From contig JAOXYB010035705.1 in NCBI GenBank assembly GCA_028565635.1, forward strand, positions 1 through 13,857: 13,857 nucleotides of DNA, read 5' to 3'. The translations under genes were made by a program, and so were the position numbers. The notes below the pieces were generated by a model. It was not told where the DNA came from and did no database searches. It was given only the letters and a program-made list of their open reading frames with translations. Each line of letters starts with the position of its first letter. The stretch's first letter is position 1. The DNA is from Phoronis ovalis. Its lineage: Eukaryota; Phoronida; Phoronidae. Positions 1 through 7,480 of this stretch are shown here, in pieces.

Positions 1-589
1 GCAATTCCTTTCGCTCAAATAGCCAATTTAAACAGCGTACAATGATGATTCTTCGAATCGTCGTTGTCTTGTTAATTTATAATGTCGAACCTATTCCACT
101 TTTGGAAATGTTTATTATTAATATATATACTACCTGAAATGAACTTGCCCATCTCATATCTCGTAGTAAAGATAATATTCAATATCACCCGTTGTCAAAC
201 CGCAAATTTAAATGTAAGCACGAGTGAATTTGATGACCTGTGCTTGATGAGCACAAGATTAATTCGTGTCCTATGACAGTCAGTTGATTCTTTACTTAAA
301 AAAGTGCGTTTGCCAGGCACTCTGAACAGCGCTAGAGACGATCTTGATTGGACTTAGAGATGATTGATTCAAATACTAGTTCTTATATACTATTCTCTTA
401 CTTATTGTATACAGTATATTAGCCAATTAAGATACATTTTTATAATTCTTCGACTAGGAAATCATTCTTGCTGAGTGAACCCCACCTAGAAGAACATAAC
501 TAGGAAACCTACCGTATAACATTATATAATGTAGCATGCATCGCAGCATCGGTCAGAATCATGTTTTAAATTATTTCTTTTTCTTCCAG
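1..589. other. No supported gene (left flank)
   Basis: AT-rich DNA. Short open frames here lack recognisable motifs. It is probably the last intron of the plus-strand gene whose terminal exon starts at 590. Confidence 0.4.
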
Positions 590-689
590 ATCGTATTTGA
601 AAGTTAACAAGAAATGGAGTCTCGTTATCAATATCAATGCTGTCATAGGTTTAGTTGTAGTTACCTTCTTACTGGGGTATTTTGCCTAA
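590..689 (+). CDS. Terminal exon of a small membrane protein, possibly CD225/IFITM-like (partial)
   Basis: A strong acceptor (ttatttctttttcttccag, ending at 589) is followed by a frame open for 32 codons to TAA at 687-689. The first base (590) completes a codon begun in an upstream exon. The peptide starts SYLKVNKKWSLVI and continues as one hydrophobic segment (about INAVIGLVVVTFLLGYF) ending at the C-terminus. A short basic stretch before a C-terminal membrane helix resembles the end of CD225/dispanin-family proteins, but also many small tail-anchored proteins, so the family is a guess. No convincing earlier exon is visible in 1-570; the rest probably lies left of the window. The gene converges on gene A. 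Confidence 0.5.
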
Positions 690-1022
690 AATGTTTGATT
701 GGACACATTGATTAGGCACTGTGTGAATAGTTGATATAAGTTCATAGTAACATGCATGAGCCTGAAGCAGTTGTACAGGTGTATATGTGCTAGCAGAGGT
801 TAGAAATAATTATTCAAAATGCATGAGGTGTGGGATAACTCAAAATAGTCAAAGACGAAAGATATTTAAGCACAGCTATTAGTAATACTATTATCAAAGA
901 ATACATGATATATTTGTAATTATGAACTGCAAATAGAATACAAAGTATCTAAATCTGCACAAAGAAGCTACACGTTTATATTAAAAAAAAATACATAAAA
1001 ATGACTACTTGTATGAAGCTGA

Positions 1023-1028
1023 AATAAA
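1023..1028 (+). terminator. Candidate polyadenylation signal for the plus-strand terminal exon
   Basis: AATAAA lies about 335 nt after the TAA at 687-689. An ATTAAA variant also occurs at 980-985. In AT-rich DNA both can arise by chance; only position supports them. Confidence 0.3.
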
Positions 1029-1375
1029 TTTATAACAAGAAACGTTTTTTAAAAAAGCTCGATTGAAGAAACATTTTGGATGCATAGATGCGAATTCCTT
1101 AATATCTATCTATTTATAGGCAAATTGGTGTGCTAGTAATACTATGGAAATATAAACTATAATATTCAACTTATATATGTTTTTGTCGAAATTAACATTT
1201 TGCTGCTTAAACGTTCATAGCTTTCAATTAACTCAAAACCGTGTTTAAAATATTCTCATCAGTTTGTTATTTTTTACCAAACTATTTTTACGTTCTATAT
1301 TGTCTTGATTATCCATGCACAGGCAGGGTTTAAATGTGAAATACTAAACTGATGTAACTTTTGTGGAGCTCACTG

Positions 1376-1381
1376 TTTAAT
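1376..1381 (-). terminator. Candidate polyadenylation signal for gene A
   Basis: ATTAAA on the minus strand lies about 275 nt past the gene A stop codon. No minus-strand AATAAA was seen between 1050 and 1655. Support is positional only. Confidence 0.25.
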
Positions 1382-1654
1382 TACAAAATACAACAAATTA
1401 AAAATTGAGAATAATAGACAAAAAGTAGTTTTCACTGCAAAATGGAAAAGGCAATTTGTAAATCAAACAAATTCAATGGATAAAACTCATTAAAATAACA
1501 TAAAATCCAATAATATGCTAATACAAACTGCTCTTACTAGTTGGAAAACCCATGTTTCAACATAGAAACATCCGTACACATCACAATTCCAGAAAGTAAT
1601 AGTTTATATACAATAGAAGCAATACACTGCGGTTTCCACTGCGGCACAGCCAAA

Positions 1655-4083
1655 TTATTCCGATTGGGGAGAGGAAATAGGACTACCTTTTAGGTTACTC
1701 TGTCCCAAAACAATTAATTTTGTCTCAATTGCTGTCAGCAATTTATGACATTTGTCAATGTCCTTTGTGTTAGTATCACTAGGCCACGTTTCTTGAATAA
1801 GTTCTATAGCTCCCTCTAGACGAGATCTAGCTACAAGCAGCTGATCAGTGTCTTTAGCAAGATCAATTTGAATATTAGCTATTCCAATCATTGCATTGAG
1901 TAGCACATAATTTTTTTGATGAGCCACATTTTCTTGAAAATCAATTGATTTTGTGTAAAATTCTGAAGCCTTCAGATTACCCTCCAAAGTATTGGACATA
2001 AGTTCTATTTCAGCTGCAGTATTGTAGATATTAGGTAGCAAAGATGACATATTTTTAAACGTTTCAGCTAGCTTTAACATGCTTTTGACATGTTTACGTG
2101 TTTCTTGGATGACGTCTTGAGAATTAGGGTCAATTTTTTGGAGCAATTTATAACACTGCAGTATTTGCCTAAGGCAAATCATTTTCCCATAGGAATCACC
2201 TTTTTTAGTTTTAAGGATGCCGAATTGGTAATAATCATTTGTATCATTTGCCAATGTAACATAGGTTTGACGAGCTTTCAGTATATCGTCTTTGAAGTTG
2301 GCAACAGGTTTGTTTTTACCAAGAACATCGAGCTCTTCCAGTTTAATATATAAGACAGCATTACGCAAGGTCAAGGCCTCATGCAAAATGTGAAATTTGG
2401 AATCGGTGTCACAATACACAGCCTTACTCAATTCATGTGCTATCTGCATATCCTTAAAAAATACAGATTTTTTTGCCAATCCATCAGAATCACCGTTACA
2501 TTTATCTTTCATGTAGAAGTAAATACGGCCATGAGAATATAGAATTGATACCATGATTTCTGGAAGAAAGATTTTATTCAAAATTCTTATGGGGATAGCA
2601 GCTCCACTATGAACCATTGTGTCATAGTTGTCTTGGCTTAGTTGCTCAGACAGAGGATCAGAATTGCCCACCATGCGACCCTTTATAATTTGCAAATCTT
2701 GCTCAGTAAGATGCCTATTTAACACCAGCGACAGGATGTCAGAATCACGGAGAGACATAGAAAGTTGGGATAATTTTTGGTACAAGATATGTGCTTCCTC
2801 TGGATTATTCGCATTTGTTTTGAAATGTATCAAGTTGTACAGTGTATCCTTAGCTTCACGCAGTGGCTCCTCGGATAATTCTGGCTGCCCTGTCTGGGTG
2901 TAAGAATAACCCAAGACATCCAACAACAGTATTCGGGCCACAACTGCATTTTTGTAACTGGAACCAGAAGTTTCGAACAGTTCAGGTTTAAGAAAGGTTC
3001 CTGTGTAGTTAAGAGCCTCAGACACGTGTTGTAATAAGGATGCAGTGGCACTAAATTGTTTAATGAACCGTGTATCTTTGTCAAAGTTTCGGCAAAGTAA
3101 CAGGAGAGTCGTTTCGGCAAGACATACTCTTTTTTCATCAGACCACGTCAGGCGTGTAGCATGCTGAGTAGCTCTATGTATTGTCATAGTACGAATTTCA
3201 CCGTTTACGGTAACGCTAGCAAGAGACCACATACTAAGACAACTTATTAGATCATCTACCTTCAAATTCCTATTTTTAGCAGATAACACAGTAGATAATA
3301 TATCCAGTGGGATATCTTGGTGGTTAAATAAACATGATACTTCAAACATCAAATTCAAATTTTCATCGTTCAAGAGTTCTCTACATTTAGAAATAGACAT
3401 CTGTAAAGCTTTCAAGACGGACAAATCATACCCAGAAAGAAACCCATGTCGTTTCTCATTCTTTTCAAGGATAGCATTAGATTTAGCGTCAGCAAGTAAA
3501 TCGAGATATGATTTTGGTGTAATTTTTGTTCCCAATATATAAAACTTTGCAGGTGCCAGACCCAGAGGCAGATAACTAAGATTTTCAGCCAAAGATAAAA
3601 TATCTTCTTCTTTGGTATCAGCAAATTTATTTTTGTGCTGATAGAAAAAACCTAACACTTCATCTTTTGAAAACCCCTGTACATCAATGTGATTAACATT
3701 TTGGCTGACAATTTGCATATTCTGATTATTACTTGTAATAATCAGTTTGATCTTAGCATAATCAGGGTTATCTAAATTTTGCATGATCATTTGAAATAGA
3801 ATGGTATCATTTAAATTTTCAAGCATAAGCAAGTGTACAGATTTCTGAGAAGATAGCTTATCAAATATACCCTTAAGTGCAATCTTAATTAGTTGCAGCT
3901 TGTCTTTTTGTCCGTCAGCTTGCTTTAGGATTTTCAGTTTGTCAGAGAGTGTGTATAAACGTATCAGAAGCTCCTCTGCATCTGAGGCAGGAATCAGATA
4001 GATTACAGAATATCTGCTTGCTTGTTGACGGAACTCCTTTGCACACTGAAGAGTTAATTGTGTTTTTCCAGAGCCACTAGGAC
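1655..4083 (-). other. Gene A exon 4 (ATPase, winged helix, TPR-like region, stop)
   Basis: The acceptor is atattttgcag|GT, so the exon opens within the Walker A glycine codon and runs uninterrupted for 809 residues to TAA at 1657-1655. The frame stays open upstream to an ATG at 4162, but that stretch is intron: it has no counterpart in gene B, and splicing at 4083 joins perfectly to exon 3. Confidence 0.9.
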
Positions 4084-6006
4084 CTGCAAAATATTGATAC
4101 AGTATGGTATTAAAATGTGCAGTGTTCATGATGCATCCTATTTCAATAGAAGGATGGGACATCTAACAGCTAAATTATTCAATTTTTTTGTTTTTGTAAT
4201 AAACACATATTGCCTTCAAAATTATAAAAAACACAGTAACCCTTTAAACGTACTTTAGTAATATGCACAGGAATAGACAATCTTGTTTGAAATAATGTTT
4301 AAATTCCTTCTTAGTTTAAGGTAGTAGGCAATGTTCTGTTGGATTGCTTTTGTAACATACTTGTTATAACTGTGCAATACATGTCCTGATCCTTACCCGT
4401 TATCAATGTAACTTGACCAGTCAAAAACTGTTCCCAAAGAACACCACTTTTAACAGTTTTGTAGAAGAAGGCGACTGGCTCATCCACCATCACTAATTTT
4501 GTTGCTAAAAATGAAAACAAATACTTCATTCTAACTTAGTAATTGAAATTAATATCTACTTAGTAAGTTGTTTATTAAGGACCCCAGAAACAAAAAAAAT
4601 ACTGTTATTTAACTATAACTTTCTTTATTAATTTTCATAACCAAAATGAAGAGATAAACATGTAAAAGTATACATTTTTGCAAAGGTTATATTTTAATGT
4701 TGGTGAATCCAAAGATCAAAAACTGAAATAATTCTCATAATCATATGAGCATTCATTTTGGATAAAAATTGTGCTTTTTGAATCTTAGTTTTAAAAAAAA
4801 TGTAAGTCGACACTTACAAAGCTGAAACTTGGTGAAAATTATAGTTATATTTGGATCTACAGAATAAATTCTCAAATTTTTAAAATTCAGCTTTATTTAA
4901 AAGTTTTGAATTTACAAAGCTTAAAGGTCAGCATTTTACTGATTTTGATCTAACCTTTAAATTAAAAAAAAAATGTTATTAAAAATATTGAGATACAGTT
5001 TTGTAGATATACATGTATAGCTCATTTAGGCAAAGTTTCAAGTTTGTAGATGAAGGGGGTTTTGGACTTACATTTTTTTTTCTTAATTTATAAAATTGAA
5101 AAATGGCCTTATTAGATTATGTGACCGAACTTAAACTATTTAACATCATGATTTGTGAAGATTAGAATATCAACTTTTTAAAACTTCTACCTCTTCATTT
5201 TAATTACTAAAACATAGGTTGAAATGTATATTTTTTATAGCTTTTTGTATCTAGAGACCTTAACTGGTTAATTTTAATAAAAACGGATCAAAATCATACA
5301 GTCAAGAACTACCTGGTAACGCTTATAAACTTACCAAACTTTGACTCAAGTAGGTTAGCTCTATATTCTTCAATCTTGTTGTACAAGTCTTGTCTTTCAA
5401 TGCACTTCATAAGCTCTCCTAGTTTATCCACACTCTCCCTATTAAAAATATTTTTATGAAGCATTGCAGTCCACAGTTGCTTCCCATCCTTAAGAGCATT
5501 TAGAGTGTCAGGCGAAATGCTTCCTCCTGGCTGCTGTAGTAATCGTTTTAAGTTATTCACATTATCTGAAAATGCAACATCATGACGTGAGTACATATAG
5601 TGCGTTAATTTTATAATCTAATAAGTGTTAACTTAATTAAAAGCAGAAATACCTAGAATTAGAATTATATTTATTTATCAATCATATGTGACTACTTTTT
5701 TTTCAAAATGTTTTAAAGTAATCGACTCTTCTATATATTTCTTTCATTTGTTACTAACTAATATTGTTACAATATAAATGTCATGGCAATTATCAACTCT
5801 TGAGTGGAATCACGCTGATCATCATATTCCAGAACTACCTAATCTACACTAAAAAGGTACTGTATTGTGACTATTGTCCCTTCGCTCTATCATACTCTGA
5901 TCAATCATGCTGATCTGGAATCTGATAGCCTACCTGTTGTTAATTCTTTTCCCACTTCCTCTCCGAGGGATTTAAACTGTTGTACTTTGTCGAATTGTGA
6001 TTGCAT
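1655..6006 (-). CDS. Gene A: DED - NB-ARC-like STAND ATPase - TPR-like receptor, 4 exons, 946 aa
   Basis: Coding exons are 6006-5934, 5565-5335, 4504-4397 and 4083-1655 (73+231+108+2429 nt = 947 codons with stop). All introns are GT-AG and phase 1. Residues about 10-101 form a death effector domain with RQDL at 82-85. The P-loop ATPase begins with Walker A GPSGSGKT (138-145), then a Walker B-like LLMLEN (222-227), a sensor-like LIITS (251-255), a GLPL-like LPLGL (309-313), and a winged-helix-type TIHRATQ (438-444). Residues 450-927 look like TPR-type helices, clearest at about 838-927. The start is bounded by an in-frame TAG at 6036-6034. By family, such STAND proteins switch between ADP and ATP states, oligomerise and recruit partners through the death fold; a cytosolic immune or apoptotic receptor is inferred. 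No signal peptide or membrane segment is seen. Walker B has E/N where D is usual. Gene B is its tandem paralogue. Confidence 0.88.
4084..4396 (-). other. Gene A intron 3
   Basis: A 313-bp GT-AG phase 1 intron that interrupts the first glycine codon of Walker A. The gene B equivalent is 9930-10422, 493 bp. Confidence 0.85.
4397..4504 (-). other. Gene A exon 3 (linker leading into the P-loop)
   Basis: This 108-nt exon (phase 1 at both ends) has acceptor catttttag|CA and donor ACGG|GTAAGG. It encodes about 36 residues ending in QVTLIT plus the first base of the P-loop glycine codon. Gene B exon 3 has identical length and shares the pattern LVxVDxPVxxxYxxVxxGxLW. It likely forms the linker and first beta strand of the ATPase fold. 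Confidence 0.86.
4505..5334 (-). other. Gene A intron 2
   Basis: An 830-bp GT-AG intron between the DED exon and the linker exon. It holds the nested inverted repeat at about 4793-5081 and no coding signal. Confidence 0.8.
4793..5081. repeat. Nested inverted repeat (foldback/MITE-like) in gene A intron 2
   Basis: The left arm aaaaaaaatgtaagtc (4793-4808) is the exact reverse complement of gacttacatttttttt (5065-5080). Inside, TTAAAGGT (4921-4928) pairs with ACCTTTAA (4953-4960). The two pairs share nearly the same centre (about 4937 and 4940), which suggests one palindromic element. A weaker outer pair (aaaatgaagag near 4644, ctcttcatttt near 5191) may extend it. No transposase or target-site duplication was identified. 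Confidence 0.4.
5335..5565 (-). other. Gene A exon 2 (most of the death effector domain)
   Basis: This 231-nt exon is phase 1 at both ends. The acceptor is gcattttcag|AT and the donor is TTTG|GTAAGT. It encodes residues 25-101, beginning DNVNNLKRLL after the split Asp codon, and carries the DED signature ERQDL followed by an acidic-aromatic helix end. An upstream in-frame ATG at 5596 lies in the intron and is not needed. Confidence 0.87.
5566..5933 (-). other. Gene A intron 1
   Basis: A 368-bp GT-AG phase 1 intron splitting the DED after helix 1. The gene B equivalent is 11637-11886, 250 bp. Confidence 0.85.
5934..6006 (-). other. Gene A exon 1 (DED helix 1, start codon)
   Basis: This 73-nt exon encodes 24 residues (MQSQFDKVQQF...VGKELTT) plus one base of the next codon. 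It ends at CAG|GTAGGC. Exon 1 of gene B has the same length and the same VGKELTT ending. ATG has A at -3, and an in-frame TAG lies 30 nt upstream. Confidence 0.85.
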
Positions 6007-6059
6007 GATCGGTTTGTTGTAACAGTATTGTTCCTATAATTGCAGAGGATAATAATATT

Positions 6060-6067
6060 TATTTATA
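6060..6067 (-). promoter_or_regulatory. TATA box of gene A
   Basis: The minus strand reads TATAAATA, 53 nt or so before the gene A ATG. A start site 25-30 nt downstream would fall near 6035 and give a leader of about 30 nt. No equally placed TATA element is seen upstream of gene B. Confidence 0.45.
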
Positions 6068-6313
6068 GCACTGCTTATTTTAACAAACCAAATAAGTACA
6101 GAATTTCTTTGTGTTTGCCAAAATGAATGACTTGAAGTTGCTTGTGTTCTTTACACCGACTACAACGTATATTGAATGCATTTAATAAGTAAACGTTACA
6201 AGAAATACTGACCTCGCAGAATGACGCAATTCTTAGAAAACAAACATTCGTATGAACCTAAAACGAGTGCTTCTATAAAATATGTTACATTCGCAAATAA
6301 GGCAATCGAAAAC

Positions 6314-6328
6314 CTGGGAAAAACCCAG
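6314..6328. repeat. Short perfect inverted repeat
   Basis: CTGGG-aaaaa-CCCAG, a 5-bp stem with a 5-nt loop, lies about 310 bp upstream of the gene A start codon. It could be a protein-binding palindrome or chance. Confidence 0.35.
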
Positions 6329-6338
6329 CGAATGCTGT

Positions 6339-6416
6339 ATGATGTCATTTGACCTATGCACATATATTGACCTTTTCAAAAAACTTGCATACTCATTGGT
6401 TGAAAAGAGACACGTG
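6339..6416. promoter_or_regulatory. Cluster of possible promoter elements upstream of gene A
   Basis: Within about 80 bp there is a CRE/ATF-like TGATGTCAT near 6339, an inverted CCAAT (attgg) near 6395, and an E-box CACGTG near 6411. Clustering 330-410 nt before the gene A start codon suggests an upstream regulatory region. Each motif alone is weak. Confidence 0.25.
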
Positions 6417-6452
6417 GATTATTGGAATTTCCATATAGAGATGCAACATTGA

Positions 6453-6486
6453 GGAGCAGTCCCCTGGGGGAGCAGTGTTCTCCCCT
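6453..6486. repeat. G/C-rich hairpin and direct-repeat cluster upstream of gene A
   Basis: Two GGAGCAGT copies flank a palindrome TCCCCTGGGGGA, and the second overlaps a hairpin GGGGAG-cagtgtt-CTCCCC. It stands out from the AT-rich surroundings and lies about 450 bp from the gene A start. Confidence 0.4.
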
Positions 6487-6548
6487 TTCTTCCAAATCGA
6501 TGTTTTTAGAAATAATTGGTGACTCCATTTTTTTTAAATAACATTATA

Positions 6549-6554
6549 TTTATT
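6549..6554 (-). terminator. Candidate polyadenylation signal for gene B
   Basis: AATAAA on the minus strand lies about 930 nt past the gene B stop and about 540 nt before the gene A start codon. It would give a long 3' UTR. An earlier site may be used instead. Confidence 0.25.
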
Positions 6555-7480
6555 GATCAAAAACAGGAATGACATATAAATATATTTATGTATGATATGT
6601 TTGAATGTATTATAAACCAGGAATTATATATTAGAGATGTTACCGTCAAAAATACAAAAGTTGCAAATTAGATAATAGAAATTAACATCTCATCACACAA
6701 TATCACATCATAAAATCTTAGTCGTATGCACAGCATGACTAGTTTTAAAATACATTTGAATTGTATGCTAGACAAATTACAAAATTACAAGCAGTATATA
6801 AAACACATCTAAAAAACTTGAAAACTTTGTTGCATGGCCCAGTACTGGCATGAGATGTACTTGATCGATATGAAGTAACCGGAAATATGTGGATACGAGC
6901 TAACGCAAACAAAGGTTAACCCTTTAAATCACTCAAAGCAAAGAAACAAATACTAAATATACCTACTTTAAGCTAAAAGTTATGTATGTATTCAGCAACG
7001 TTTGAGCATTCGTGTTTTTTTTTTGGCAAATGTTGCCATTTCATGCAAGTACTTTCTGAATTAGTCCCAGTACTCTGCAGAATTCTATTTAACTAATTTG
7101 CTATGTGTGTTCTGATGCGAGAAATGGCTATGAATACAATAAGTCTCATTCACTATTTTAGCCTAATTAGAATGTAACGCCATTTGTGTACTGGCCGGCA
7201 CTCATGGTGCAAGTTGACGATTGTCACTGCCAGCTTGCATGCCGTTTTCAGCGATTCTTTTACATCCCCTTACTGTAATAACATAGATGGGACATTGGGA
7301 CCGCCATACATTTAACGGAAGTAGTAAAAGTAGTTACTATAACAATGATTGTTATTATCTTAATCTGCTAGTTGTGAAGCAATGTAGACCTGGAAGCGTA
7401 GATATATAGTAACTACAGTTAGTGGGGTTGGTGACGAACGAATGGAAAGGGAAAACCTGTTGGTTGTATAACACAATACT

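Larger units (their letters stand above)
690..1654. other. Convergent 3' region
   Basis: Non-coding DNA between the plus-strand terminal exon and the gene A stop. It should hold both 3' UTRs and only the weak polyadenylation candidates listed. Confidence 0.5.
6068..7480. other. Spacer between gene B and gene A
   Basis: It holds the gene A upstream region on the left and, on the minus strand, the gene B 3' UTR on the right. I see no coding exon. The left 450 bp carries the listed motifs and hairpins. Confidence 0.5.

Noticed and set aside
82-276. 64-codon plus-strand frame at the left end
   Set aside because: No domain, no splice support and composition like the surrounding AT-rich DNA.
2090-2903. 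Plus-strand open frames opposite gene A exon 4 (2090-2353, 2628-2903)
   Set aside because: Antisense shadows of a strongly supported coding exon, with no motifs of their own.
4084-4162. N-terminal extension of the long gene A frame starting at ATG 4162
   Set aside because: It lies upstream of a strong acceptor, lacks a counterpart in gene B and would replace the exon 3 lead-in. Splicing at 4083 gives a perfect P-loop.
5566-5596. ATG at 5596 as the start of the DED exon
   Set aside because: The stretch is the pyrimidine-rich intron end. Using it would lose helix 1, which exon 1 provides in both genes. An alternative promoter cannot be fully excluded.
6314-6328. NF-kB site at the GGGAAAAACCC palindrome
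   Set aside because: The 3' half does not fit the usual YYCC pattern, so I list it only as an inverted repeat.
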